NCBI GenBank assembly: GCA_016793325.1
Contig: JAEUKI010000040.1
Location: 62,001 to 126,000 of the forward strand
Direction of reading: 5' to 3'
Source of the DNA: Myxococcales bacterium
GTDB taxonomy: Bacteria; Myxococcota_A; Polyangia; Polyangiales; Ga0077539
Length of the DNA stretch: 64,000 nucleotides
Shown: in pieces, positions 34,758 through 44,054 of the stretch
How the letters are laid out: each line of letters opens with the position of its first letter
How positions within the stretch are numbered: position 1 is the first letter of the stretch
Program-made: the position numbers and the translations under genes
The notes under the pieces: model-generated
Told to the model about the DNA's origin: nothing
Database searches by the model: none
What the model saw: the letters and a program-made list of their open reading frames with translations, nothing else

Positions 34758-37520
34758 ATGAAGCTGGATCGCGCGGTGTGCGCGTGCATCTTGGTCGCGG
34801 CGTGCGCCGGACAGCAAAGCAGGCAACACGGCACACCCGCGCGCGAGCTCGACGCGAGCCGACCGGACGCCGAGGCGCTGCGAGTCGGCGGAGACCCATT
34901 GATTCCCCTCGCGGACTGGCTCCCGCGCCGACGGTCGGCGCAGGAAGCGATCGTGGTCCGCGCCGATCGAGACGCGACGCTGATCGTGGACGGACCGTTT
35001 CGCGTGGTCGTGCGCGAGGGACGACGCATCGACGTCGCGCGCGATCGCCCACGACTCGCGATCGATCACTGGTTTTCGCTCGAAGACGACCGTTGGGTGT
35101 TCGTGACCGTCGACGGGCTCGTGCTCTCGTCTCGCGGATTCACGGGGCCCTTCGAGACGCGCGCCGAGCTGCCCGTCGCGCCGCGTCACGTCGAAGGAAA
35201 CGGTGTCGTCGGCGCCGCCGCCGTGCAAACGTTGGACGGCCGATGGTGGGTCCTCGACGACCCTGCGCGACCGCGCGCGCTCGCGACAGCGCTCAGTCGT
35301 CAGTTCTTCGCGTTGCGCTTCTTCGCGCGCGATCGCGCGATCGCGCTGCGCGTCCCGGGCGTCGTGCTGCTCTCGTCGGACGGAGGTCGATCATGGGGGC
35401 AGCTTCGAATGAACGGGGATGTTCCGCGCGCGTTGGACGGTCGGAGCGATGGTCGAGTGATCGTTCGCGGATGGCGAGAGCGTTGGGCGCTCGACGACCG
35501 CGGCGTATTCGGCCGTGTGGTCCGAGAGGAGCCCGACGCCGATCGAAACGAGGAGCAGGGCGCGCGCGCCGTCGCGCGTTGGCGCGAGCTAGCGCGTCGC
35601 TCGATGCCGAGGGTGTCCGGGGACTTCGAAGCTCCATCCATCGCCGGTTGGCTCGGCGACACGCATGTCGTCCTGGTTGGCTCGATGCTCCTTGCGCAGC
35701 GAGGCTCCGAACCGCCTGTCCGACGGACCGTCGAGAGCGCCTCGGACTGTTCGCTGTTTCCCTTCGGCGCCTCGCTCGCGGTCCGCTGCCAACGTGCGCG
35801 TCCGAGCGCTCGCTTGCGCTTCATCGACGTCGAGCCGCTCGCGATTCGGACTGTAGAAACGCCGTTCGAGCTCGACCGCGACGTCGTGTTCGCCTCCGAC
35901 GGATCGGTCGTCGCGCGCTACGAACGCGGTTCGCGTTCGCTGTACGTGTGGACTCCAGACGGAGGATGGAGAGAGCGCGCGGTCCCCGAGCAGATCGAGT
36001 TCCTCGACGCGGCGAACGGTCAGGTGTTCGGCGTGAGCGCGCGCGGACTCGTCGCGGTGCGCCTCGTCGGAGACCCCGGCGTTGAGCTGCGACAGGTCGC
36101 GCGATTCGAAGTCGACGGCGGCGCTGGCTACACGACCGCGCTCGCGTCGGGCGCGCACGGATCGCTCCGCGCGTGGGTCTTGTCCGACGCGCAACACGAG
36201 CGCTGCGCGGTGCTGCTCGAGGACGGAAGCGCTGCGTCGACGATCGACATGCCGCGATGCGAACCCGTGACGTCGGTGCTCTTTCTCGATCGACGATTCG
36301 GCGTCGTGTCGACCGAGCACTCGATCCTCGTGTTTCGCGATGGCCAGCGATGGCAGACGCTCGCGCGCGAGGTTGTTTCGAGCGCGGGAGCGTCGACGCA
36401 ACTTCCGCGCAGAGGCGAGCCTGGTTGGGAGTCGACGAGGCTCTACGCGCTCGGCGATTCGATCATCGTTCCTCCCTGGCAGCGGGTCACGCGCGACGGC
36501 TCCGAGCGGGCGCTCACCGCGTCCGTCGCGCCGAACTACGAACCGATGTTCGAACCGAGGATGCGAGCGCAAGAACGGACCATCACGTGCGTCGCGCGCG
36601 GAGAACGTGTCGCGAGACGAGACCCGACGAGCACCATCACGTTGATTCACGGGAGCGCACGAGTCTCGATCGACGACCGCGCTGACGACTCCGACGTGTC
36701 GTTGCAGTGGTCGTTCGAAGGGCGAGCACGCTCGCGGTGGCGAGGCCCGCGTCCGTGGCGCGCCGACCCGCAGGCGCGCCTGTCGATCACGTGCGCGAGC
36801 GACCGCGGCGTCGTGGTCGAGCGGTGCGCCGACGCTCCGACGTCGCCCGCGTGCGCGCAGTGGTTGTTGCGCGAAGGCGGGAGCGACCCCGTCCCGCTCC
36901 TCGTCGAATCGCCGCCCGCAGAGACCGAGGGGCAGCTGGCGTTTTGTCGATGGGAAGCGGACAGTTGGCAGCTCGAATTTCGCGATCGTTTCCACGTCGA
37001 TCCTGGCTTTGCGCAACGACAACGGCGCGGCGCGGATGGCGCGCTCGTCGAGCGACACGATGTCGTTCGCTTGCACGCGTCCGACGTCGCGACGGTGGTT
37101 CGGGACGGGGTCTGGTCGTGGGCAGAGCCCGCGTTCGACGACACGCTGCGCGTTGTGTCCTACGAGCAACGCGGAGAGCGGACCCTCGACGCGATCGAGA
37201 CGCTGCGCGTCTGTCGCGGTGAAGATGGCGGCGGCGAGCGGATCTTCCTGCCTGGAGCGGTGTATTGGAGCGCAACGCTCGGCTCGGACAGCACGATCTT
37301 GCTGGCCGAGCTTCGATCCCTCGATCGCGGCTACTGCATCGAATCCGCGACAGACGACCCTGCGTCGGTGCTTCGTGGCGCCGGCGAGCAGCACGCGCTG
37401 TCGGTACGCGCGTCGCGCGACGGCCAGCTGCGCGGAACGTGGACCATCCAGCCCCCCGACAGACCCGTGCGTCGCATCGACGTCGAGTGCCGCCTCGCTC
37501 CTTCGTCGGAGCGCGAGTGA
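34758..37520 (+). CDS. large surface lipoprotein, propeller-like
   Basis: 920 aa from ATG 34758; the signal ends with ILVAACAGQ (lipobox). The protein is Trp/Asp/Arg-rich and beta-strand-like throughout. One Asp-box-like motif (SSDGGRSWGQL) and regular repeats of ~45-50 residues (RWWVLDDPARP, RWALDDRGVFG, RSLYVWTPDGGW) point to one or two beta-propellers. No catalytic motif is visible. Divergent from the ASCH-kinase gene with a 210-base shared upstream region. Confidence 0.7.
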   Translation: MKLDRAVCACILVAACAGQQSRQHGTPARELDASRPDAEALRVGGDPLIPLADWLPRRRSAQEAIVVRADRDATLIVDGPFRVVVREGRRIDVARDRPRLAIDHWFSLEDDRWVFVTVDGLVLSSRGFTGPFETRAELPVAPRHVEGNGVVGAAAVQTLDGRWWVLDDPARPRALATALSRQFFALRFFARDRAIALRVPGVVLLSSDGGRSWGQLRMNGDVPRALDGRSDGRVIVRGWRERWALDDRGVFGRVVREEPDADRNEEQGARAVARWRELARRSMPRVSGDFEAPSIAGWLGDTHVVLVGSMLLAQRGSEPPVRRTVESASDCSLFPFGASLAVRCQRARPSARLRFIDVEPLAIRTVETPFELDRDVVFASDGSVVARYERGSRSLYVWTPDGGWRERAVPEQIEFLDAANGQVFGVSARGLVAVRLVGDPGVELRQVARFEVDGGAGYTTALASGAHGSLRAWVLSDAQHERCAVLLEDGSAASTIDMPRCEPVTSVLFLDRRFGVVSTEHSILVFRDGQRWQTLAREVVSSAGASTQLPRRGEPGWESTRLYALGDSIIVPPWQRVTRDGSERALTASVAPNYEPMFEPRMRAQERTITCVARGERVARRDPTSTITLIHGSARVSIDDRADDSDVSLQWSFEGRARSRWRGPRPWRADPQARLSITCASDRGVVVERCADAPTSPACAQWLLREGGSDPVPLLVESPPAETEGQLAFCRWEADSWQLEFRDRFHVDPGFAQRQRRGADGALVERHDVVRLHASDVATVVRDGVWSWAEPAFDDTLRVVSYEQRGERTLDAIETLRVCRGEDGGGERIFLPGAVYWSATLGSDSTILLAELRSLDRGYCIESATDDPASVLRGAGEQHALSVRASRDGQLRGTWTIQPPDRPVRRIDVECRLAPSSERE

Positions 37521-37617
37521 GCACAGCCCTCTTGGGAGAAGTCGCGCGGCGAGACTTCTGCAACGAACCCCGGGAAACATCCCGAGAAGCTCCGACGGCG
37601 CGTCGAGGCAGTCAGCG

Positions 37618-38457
37618 CTACTCCGAAAGCACGAGGATACCTGTGCTGTGAACGATCAGGCGATCGCTCACCCACACCGGCGCGCGGATCGTCGCCCATT
37701 GATCGAGTTCACCGAGGAGCGAGCCGTCGCTGACGCGGTGAATCGCCAAGCACGGAGCTCGATCGCGCAGCAGGGCGATCTGTGATTGATCCGGCGAAAA
37801 CAGCGCGTACTGCACTTCGCTGTGGGGGATCGAGAGCAGCTTCTTCCACGTCGTCGTGTCGCGTAGCTCGATGGACGTCTTGCTGCGAATCGCAGCGAGC
37901 GAACCGTCTCGCGAGAAGTCCGAGACCGTCGCGAGCTTCGGCAAGACTTTGTGCTCGACGAAGCCGTCCGTCGCGAACACCACGCTCACCACGTTGCGAA
38001 GGTTGTTGGCCGCGAGCCATCGCCGATCGCGGCTCGAGACGACGCTCGCGCTCACTCCGAGGCGCAGCTCGCTCGACGTTTGCTCGAAGGGAACAGCAGT
38101 GACACCGAGCAAGCTCCACCCTGGAGTCGGCCCTTCGTGGATCGTTCCGTCGAGGTCGCAGCGCACGAGCTTGCCGCCTGCACCGCCGTAGACTCGACCG
38201 TCGTCGTCGATCGACACTCCCACGATCGTCTTGTCGCCGAGCTCGAAGCAGCGCTCCTCGACCCAAGCGAGGTTCGCGTCGAGCGCGCCGACGCGCAGGC
38301 TCGTCGAGGCCTTGTTGTTCGCGTCGTAGCGCACGGTGACGAGCGCCATCCGCGCGCCGTTCGGCGACACGGCGAAGCCAACGGTCGAGTGCGACGAGAG
38401 TGGAAGGGCCCTCCAGCGTTCGGCCATCGTGCTCACGGTCAGGCAACGTACCTCCAT
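37618..38457 (-). CDS. WD40-like propeller protein
   Basis: 279 aa from ATG 38457 (ATG 38427 is a second choice). Repeated propeller-type strands include FAVSPNGARMALVTVRYD, VSIDDDGRVYGGAGGKLVRC, FSRDGSLAAIRSKTSIELRD and FSPDQSQIALLRD, which match WD40/TolB-like blades. No signal peptide, so it is probably cytoplasmic. A similar protein lies at 42160-43485. Partner unknown. Confidence 0.65.
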   Translation of the reverse strand: MEVRCLTVSTMAERWRALPLSSHSTVGFAVSPNGARMALVTVRYDANNKASTSLRVGALDANLAWVEERCFELGDKTIVGVSIDDDGRVYGGAGGKLVRCDLDGTIHEGPTPGWSLLGVTAVPFEQTSSELRLGVSASVVSSRDRRWLAANNLRNVVSVVFATDGFVEHKVLPKLATVSDFSRDGSLAAIRSKTSIELRDTTTWKKLLSIPHSEVQYALFSPDQSQIALLRDRAPCLAIHRVSDGSLLGELDQWATIRAPVWVSDRLIVHSTGILVLSE

Positions 38458-38546
38458 CGCGCGTCGAGCCAACGTTGTTTTCTCGCTCGTCGCGTCGCCA
38501 ACGCATGCTCGATCGCGCTCGGACCCGTCTCGCGAGGCAAGCTCGC

Positions 38547-38891
38547 TCAGCGAAGCAGCCAGAGCACCGCCGCGCGCTCTTCGTGAAACGCCCGCACTGG
38601 AGCGCGCTTCGAGAGCGCCCACATATTCGTGCGCACCGCCGCCATCTCGGACTCGAGCAAGAGCGCCGAACGCTCGAAGGTCGAAGCCCACTCGAACATC
38701 GCGTCGCGCAGCGCTTCGCTCGGCGCCTGCGTGTTGCGGTTGTCGAAGAGCACGCGGCGGTCTCCGCGCACCGCGCACGCCTGGGAGATCGCGCGCTGCT
38801 CGGCGAGGACTTCGGCCATCGTCTGGAGCTTTCCGAACATGGCGACGAGTACGAATCCCTCGCGCTGCTCGATCGAGGTTCGAGAATGCAC
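38547..38891 (-). CDS. small cytoplasmic protein, unknown
   Basis: 114 aa from GTG 38891 (VHSRTSIEQREGFVLVAMFG). An alpha/beta pattern: REGFVLVAMFGKLQTMAEVL, RRVLFDNRNTQAPSEALRDAM, LLLESEMAAVRTNMWALSK. This resembles the small STAS/SpoIIAA-like proteins common in Myxococcota, but I cannot confirm the family. It is divergent from the RNA-polymerase-like chimera and separated from it by 91 bases. Confidence 0.55.
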   Translation of the reverse strand: MHSRTSIEQREGFVLVAMFGKLQTMAEVLAEQRAISQACAVRGDRRVLFDNRNTQAPSEALRDAMFEWASTFERSALLLESEMAAVRTNMWALSKRAPVRAFHEERAAVLWLLR

Positions 38892-38982
38892 CGTTTGGTA
38901 TGGTAGCCTAAATCGTCGCCGCGAGCCGCGATCGATTCGGGCCGGTGGCTCCCCTCGCGCGGCGCGGTTTACAACGGCGCCC

Positions 38983-41286
38983 ATGCCGGTGCTCGAAGAG
39001 GACGCAGCCTCCGAACCGCTCGATGCGCAGCCCCTCCCGCGCGCGTGGGAGCGCCACGACCAGTCATCACCGGTTCGCGTGACGCTCGTGCGCGAGGACG
39101 GCACGGCGGGGCTGATCGTCAACGAGCGCGCAGCACGAGCGCTTCAGATCGAACACGCGTGGACCGTCGCGCAAGAGCGCCTCGCGTCCTCGCGCGACGT
39201 CGCGCGCGAGTGGTCTCCCGAAGAGAAGCTCTTGCACGCGATCTTCGGAGAGAAGTCCGACTCGGTCGCGGTGGATGGGCTCGACGACGAGGGACTGCCC
39301 TCCGTGGGCGCCACGATCGTGCGCGGACAACAAGCGCTGTGCGATCCGCGATCGCGCGCGAAGGTGCACTTCACCGAGGCAGACTCGGGCGAGGTGCGCT
39401 CGGTCGAGCGCGTTCGCGAGGGGCTCGCAGCGACCGTGCAAGAGCGCGTGATCGTGACGGTGACGCGCACGGCTGCGCTCTCGATCGGGGACACACTCGT
39501 GTGCGACGGGATCTCGCTCGGCGTGGTCTCGGGTGTGCGCGACGACGGCGCGGACGAGCCGCGAATCTACGGCCCCTTCGAGACGGCCACGCGCGAGGCG
39601 CTGGCGTCGATCGCGTCTCCGTCGGCGCTCGTACAGTGCGAGCCCAGCGCCGACGCCTCGCAGCCTGGAATCGTCGGTGAGCGCATCGCCAGCGCCCTGC
39701 TCGCGTCGCTCGCGTCGCGCGGATGTCTCGCGTTGGTCACGGACTTCGCTTCGCATCACTGCGACGCGAGCCCGGCGATGTACTCCGTGCGCGAGTCGCT
39801 GATGCAGCGAGGAACGATCGAGCACCCGTTTTCGTCCGCGACGGTCGCGCCCGCGGTGACGAGCCTCGCGGACAAGTCCATCTTCGACTTCTTCGAGCAG
39901 CCCAAGCGACGCGAGCGCAGCACGGCCTCGCTCGACCGCGCCAAGGCCTACGCCCGCGCGCTCGGCGCGACGCTCGCGCACGACGGCGCCGCGCTGTCGC
40001 TCTCGCTTCGCGGTGAACCCACGGACGAGTCCGAAGGTGAAGTCACCGCGGACCTCGGCGACCCCAGGCTCTTCGGCCCGCGCAAGGACTACGAGTGCGA
40101 GTGCGGCGCGCTTTCGCGCATGAAGCATCGAGGCGTTCGCTGCGAGCGCTGCGGGGTCGTTGTCGAGAGCAGTCGCGTGCGCGCGAAGCTCTTCGCGCAC
40201 ATCGCGCTCCGCGAGCCGATGCGTCACCCGTGGCTCGATGGGCAGTGCAACGCGCTCGCGGTGCTCCCTCCTGCGCTGCGCGAGACGCGCGACCCCGAGC
40301 TCGAGCGGGCGTACCAACGGGCGCTCGACACGCGCTCCGCCGCGGACGCCGCCGCGGTGCACGAGCTCTTGCTCGCGCGTTTTTGCGAGGTCATTCGCTG
40401 GCCGATCGCGCCTCTGTCTGCGCTGTCCGGAGGCGCGATCGCGGTGGTGGATCCGTCGCTCGGGCCGATGCACGCGGTCGTTCCCGACGCGGTGATGGCG
40501 CGGATGGCGACGCCGCTGCTCGTCTATGCTGCAGAGAACGGCGGGTTCAGCACGACCGTTCGCGGCGCCACGCAGCTGCTCCGCGACGATCCGACGCTGC
40601 GCGCGAAGCTGCTCGAGTGGTTCTTGCAGACTCGTCCGTTGCTGCTTCAGCGCGACGATGTCGCTGCGACGCAGCTGTGCGCCGTGTGGACACGGGACGT
40701 CTCGCGGCACCCTGTCTTTCGCCTCGGGGCTTCGCTCGCCGAATCCCTCGGCGTTCGAACGGGGGATCGCCTCGTCGCGCACATCGCGCTCAGCGACGCT
40801 GCCGTACGCGAGAGCGTGTGGTTGGCCGAAGCGGCTCCCTCGCAGCGGCTTCGAGACGTCGACGTCGGCCCCGAAGGATGGGTCGACGAGCTCGCGTTCT
40901 GCGCGCAGAGTCAGCGACGATCGCGCTTCGCCGAGGCCGTTGTCCGCGGCGCGAGCGACCCGTGCGCGACGCCAAACGCAGCGTGGCTCGTCGGAGGCTA
41001 CGCGCTCGACGACGATGCGGGGCTCGTTGATCGCGACCCCGTTCCGTTCATCGAGCCCGAGGTGGCGAGCAGCACAACGAGCGAGCTGCTCGATCGAAGC
41101 GTGGACGAGCTCGAGCTGTCGGTGCGCACGATGAACGCGCTGCAGTCGCTGGGAATCCGCACGATCGGCGAGCTCGTGCAGCGATCGGAGAGTGATCTGA
41201 AGGACAACTCCGTCGCTCCCCGATCGATCCGAGAGCTCAAGGAGCTCCTCTCGGACATGGGCTTGTGGCTGGGGATGAAGGGCTGA
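38983..41286 (+). CDS. RNA polymerase subunit chimera (RpoB C-part / RpoC N-part / RpoA CTD)
   Basis: 767 aa from ATG 38983. Three polymerase segments follow each other. Residues ~75-190: SPEEKLLHAIFGEKSDSV and VIVTVTRTAALSIGDTLVCD align with the RpoB PEEKLLRAIFGEKA and KRKLSVGDKMAG regions. Residues ~298-410: SIFDFFEQPK matches the RpoC start (DIFNFFEKPKDP), and GPRKDYECECGALSRMKHRG with CERCGVVVESSRVRAK is the RpoC zinc-binding domain, all four Cys kept. Residues ~565-620 (RHPVFRL, GDRLVAHIALSDA) look like the NADFDGD region, but the Asp triad is lost. Residues ~702-767 (LLDRSVDELELSVRTMNALQ, LVQRSESDLK, SIRELKELLSDMGLWLGMKG) are a good alpha C-terminal domain. Not catalytic; perhaps a polymerase mimic or DNA-binding adaptor. 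Confidence 0.85.
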   Translation: MPVLEEDAASEPLDAQPLPRAWERHDQSSPVRVTLVREDGTAGLIVNERAARALQIEHAWTVAQERLASSRDVAREWSPEEKLLHAIFGEKSDSVAVDGLDDEGLPSVGATIVRGQQALCDPRSRAKVHFTEADSGEVRSVERVREGLAATVQERVIVTVTRTAALSIGDTLVCDGISLGVVSGVRDDGADEPRIYGPFETATREALASIASPSALVQCEPSADASQPGIVGERIASALLASLASRGCLALVTDFASHHCDASPAMYSVRESLMQRGTIEHPFSSATVAPAVTSLADKSIFDFFEQPKRRERSTASLDRAKAYARALGATLAHDGAALSLSLRGEPTDESEGEVTADLGDPRLFGPRKDYECECGALSRMKHRGVRCERCGVVVESSRVRAKLFAHIALREPMRHPWLDGQCNALAVLPPALRETRDPELERAYQRALDTRSAADAAAVHELLLARFCEVIRWPIAPLSALSGGAIAVVDPSLGPMHAVVPDAVMARMATPLLVYAAENGGFSTTVRGATQLLRDDPTLRAKLLEWFLQTRPLLLQRDDVAATQLCAVWTRDVSRHPVFRLGASLAESLGVRTGDRLVAHIALSDAAVRESVWLAEAAPSQRLRDVDVGPEGWVDELAFCAQSQRRSRFAEAVVRGASDPCATPNAAWLVGGYALDDDAGLVDRDPVPFIEPEVASSTTSELLDRSVDELELSVRTMNALQSLGIRTIGELVQRSESDLKDNSVAPRSIRELKELLSDMGLWLGMKG

Positions 41287-41481
41287 GCGTCCCACGAATC
41301 GAACAGCGCGTCGGAGACCGCGTAGAGGCGCTGCGCTGCGCGCTCGGTGAGTGGCGCAGCGCGGAGCACGAGCGTCGCGCACACGCTGTGGGCGCGAGAA
41401 AACGCCGGACGTTCGCTGACCAGCGGTGCGTGACGAGAACTTGAGCCGCGCCCGTTGGACGCTCTACCGTCGACAGCACAC

Positions 41482-41991
41482 ATGGGTTCTGCATACATCG
41501 GGAGCGTGATCGCACGCGAAGGCAACACCGCGACGATCCGCGTGTATCAACACCATCCAGACTACGGTCTGGACGCGGAGTACTTCATCGACGAGTGGGG
41601 CGCGATGGCGGTCGCGGGCTGGGCGTACGCCGACATGTACTCGAAGAAGAACTTTCGATTGTCGTCGCCCAACCGAGACACGCCGTACGTTCCGTTCTTG
41701 GAGAGCGGACAGACGACGAACCTCGCGAAGAGCTTCGGCGGCTTCGACAACTTGTTCGACGCGCCCGCGAGCGCGGTCGAGGGCATCACGGTGAAGAAGG
41801 TCGAACTGGTGCGCTCGGCGTACAACGACGACAACCGCCGCGAGCGGCTCGTGGCCGCTGGATACCCCGCCGAGCAAGAGCTCTTTCACGAGGTTGTGAT
41901 GAAGATCTGCGGCGTGCTCGACATCACGATCGAGGCGGACGACGCGTCGCTGCTCGACCCGCTCGAAGCCGGCGTCGAGTGGGAATTCTGA
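41482..41991 (+). CDS. hypothetical protein
   Basis: 169 aa from ATG 41482 (MGSAYIGSVIAREGNTATIRV); ATG 41455 is another option. It has a beta-rich start and an acidic C-terminus (DITIEADDASLLDPLEAGVEW). Middle blocks: DEWGAMAVAGWAYADMYSKK, NLAKSFGGFDNLFDAP. No signal peptide. No family recognised. It is followed by repeat R2-2. Confidence 0.6.
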   Translation: MGSAYIGSVIAREGNTATIRVYQHHPDYGLDAEYFIDEWGAMAVAGWAYADMYSKKNFRLSSPNRDTPYVPFLESGQTTNLAKSFGGFDNLFDAPASAVEGITVKKVELVRSAYNDDNRRERLVAAGYPAEQELFHEVVMKICGVLDITIEADDASLLDPLEAGVEWEF

Positions 41992-42021
41992 TCGCGTCTC
42001 CACCGAGTCGTCGCTGCGATT

Positions 42022-42147
42022 CCGCGCCCACGATGGGCATCGAAGAGGACCGGAGCGGATCGACAGCGGAAGGACCGTTGTCATCCACAGTCCAACCCAC
42101 CCCAACGCAGCGGAGAGAGCCAACGACGACCGTCGCGGTATCGGTTG
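42022..42147 (+). repeat. R2 dispersed repeat, copy 2
   Basis: GGGCATCGAAGAGGACCGGA, CGGATCGACAGCGGAAGGACC and CGACGACCGTCGCGGTATCGG match copies 1 and 4, with a more diverged centre. It ends 13 bases before the start of the next gene. Confidence 0.7.
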
Positions 42148-42159
42148 AGAACTCGCCCC

Positions 42160-43485
42160 ATGGAACTTCCTTTCGTTCGCCTGCGTGCCCGTCCTTCAGC
42201 GATCGTCGGCGCCCTGCAATTTTCGCCAGACGGACGCTACTTCGCGTGGATCGAGTGCATTCGCCAGCATCGAAATGAGCTGGTTTGCGCCTCGCTCGAT
42301 TCTGGTGTCGAAGTCCTTCGGCGCGAAGTTCGGTTCGGCTTCGACGCGCTCGCGTGGGTCGGGACCGCGCAGCTCGCGTTGTTGGACGAGCGAAGGTTTC
42401 TCTCCCGTGACCCGCAGCTGCTCGCGGTGGTCATCGATGTGCCGTCTGGCCGCGAAGTTTCGACGTTTGCGCTGCCCGACGGGTGGGGAGAGCGCTCTTT
42501 GTTCAGGCTGTGTGGGGCGCCGAACGCTGGCCGATACTTGGTCGGCGCGCTCGAGCAGAAATCGACCGATGGCGTTCGCTGCGGACCCGGCGCCGCGTGG
42601 CTGGTCGACGCTGAGCGCGGAACGCTCGTTCGAGAGTTCTCGCTACGACCGTCACTGCAAGACGACGAGCGCCACGAGTATCGGTCGAACTGGAGCCTGT
42701 CTCCAACCGGCGTGCACGTCCTGGCCAACTCATTTGCCGTGGCAAAAGACCATCTCCACGCGTTTTCCTGCCGCAGTCCAGAGGACGACGAGCCCGAGAC
42801 ATTTGTCTCTGCTCACTGGGGCAGCGTTCGCTGGCTCGACGGGGACACCGCTCGCCAAGCCCCCGCGAACCGGCTCGTAGCGCAACACAGCACGCTCACG
42901 CTTCGAACTCCCCGCGCGTTGACCACCGAAACGTTCTCGTCGCGTTGGTGGCTCGGCGTCGACCCGCTGACAAACGAAGAGCTCTTTCTCGCGGAAGACG
43001 GAGTGCAGGTCATCGCTCGATCCATGGATCAAAGCGAGCGAACCGTCGGCTCGCGGCTCCTTCGCGAACACGCAGACCCCGCCTTCGCCGTCGCTGTGGT
43101 CTCGTCGCGCGGCGCGACGCGAGTGCTGCAAGCCCACGTCGCGAAGCTCTCTGCCGCGCAGCGCTCGACACTTCCTCCAGAGTCCATTGGCGACAAGCAA
43201 CCCACGCACGGCGTGTTTGTCAGCGACGCGCTTACGGGCGAAGAAGCGCTCGTCCACGGCTTCGACACGCCAAAGTTCCTCGATCACGCTGGGCGCTCGA
43301 GCGTGGTGATGCTCGCGGTCGATCCGAGTCGCACGATGCTTCTCGTTCGCGCGCTGAGGCTCGAGGGGCGTGGCCGACTCGCTCTCGAGCGCGAGCACCT
43401 CATCGTCCTCGCAGTCGACCCACTCGTCGAAGCGTTGCGCGCTCCCGTGCTCCAACGAGCGCGCAAGAAGGCAGAACTGCCGTAG
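42160..43485 (+). CDS. WD40/TolB-like propeller protein
   Basis: 441 aa from ATG 42160 (MELPFVRLRARPS). Propeller-type strands: GALQFSPDGRYFAWIECI, LALLDERRFLSRDPQLLAVV, NWSLSPTGVHVLANSFAVA and VMLAVDPSRTMLLVRALR. No signal peptide or lipobox, so it is probably cytoplasmic. It resembles 37618-38457 in style and may share a role. Its start region is formed by repeat R2-2, and the palindromic element (copy 2) lies 20 bases behind its stop. Confidence 0.65.
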   Translation: MELPFVRLRARPSAIVGALQFSPDGRYFAWIECIRQHRNELVCASLDSGVEVLRREVRFGFDALAWVGTAQLALLDERRFLSRDPQLLAVVIDVPSGREVSTFALPDGWGERSLFRLCGAPNAGRYLVGALEQKSTDGVRCGPGAAWLVDAERGTLVREFSLRPSLQDDERHEYRSNWSLSPTGVHVLANSFAVAKDHLHAFSCRSPEDDEPETFVSAHWGSVRWLDGDTARQAPANRLVAQHSTLTLRTPRALTTETFSSRWWLGVDPLTNEELFLAEDGVQVIARSMDQSERTVGSRLLREHADPAFAVAVVSSRGATRVLQAHVAKLSAAQRSTLPPESIGDKQPTHGVFVSDALTGEEALVHGFDTPKFLDHAGRSSVVMLAVDPSRTMLLVRALRLEGRGRLALEREHLIVLAVDPLVEALRAPVLQRARKKAELP

Positions 43486-43504
43486 AACTCGGGCGCGACA
43501 CCAT

Positions 43505-43715
43505 GGGGACGGTGCTCTGATTGTGAAATTCGCGATCTGCCGCAGCCACAGCCACGCAGATTCTATCGGACCAAAAGGTACTTATTGTCCTTGCACACGG
43601 GACGTCACCGCGCAAACGCAAATGCACGCTGGCAATAAGTACCAACGTGTCCGATTCGATTCGTCTGGCAGCCGCTGCGGTAGATCGCGAATTTCACAAT
43701 CAGAGCACCGTCCCC
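43505..43715. repeat. 211 bp palindromic element (MITE/REP-like), copy 2
   Basis: Same length and same ends as 5335-5545. Differences include GAAATTCGCGATCTGCC for GAAATTCGAGATCTACC; several changes in one arm are matched in the other (GATCGCGAATTTC), so pairing is kept. Confidence 0.85.
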
Positions 43716-44008
43716 TTCGCGGCTCCGCGGCCAGCTATGCTGCACGCCATGCACACAACCCGCTTCGCGCCGATCGTCGCGCCGAAGGGATCGCGATGAC
43801 GGGACCCGAGGCTGAGAGGGCGTTGGAGTGGGATTTCGGCCTTTTGCTGCAGATCTGCGTCGACCATCGGCGTCAGCAATTCTTGCAATAGCGCTGCTAT
43901 TGCTGCGAATCGCTTCCTTGCTGGTCTCGCAGCTCCTTGCAAAAGTCTCGAACTTCCACTCCAACGCCCTCTGAGAAAACTACGACGACCGTCGCGGTAT
44001 TGGTTTAG
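43716..44008. repeat. gene-poor stretch ending in partial R2 repeat (copy 3)
   Basis: Up to about 43970 I see no convincing gene; a 31-codon plus-strand frame at 43798-43893 is probably a scrap. From 43971 to 44008 the sequence CTGAGAAAACTACGACGACC then GTCGCGGTATTGGTTTAG is the right end of repeat R2, identical to the matching end of copy 4. It lies 47 bases from the stop of the FG-GAP lipoprotein. Confidence 0.55.
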
Positions 44009-44054
44009 GAGTACACCACGCCATCGGCGCTCGTCGTGCTCGACGCGGAGCGCC

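Noticed and set aside
40998..41528. 176-codon minus-strand frame overlapping the end of the polymerase chimera
   Set aside because: Part beyond 41287 reads protein-like, but most is antisense to a much stronger gene; not supportable as a gene.
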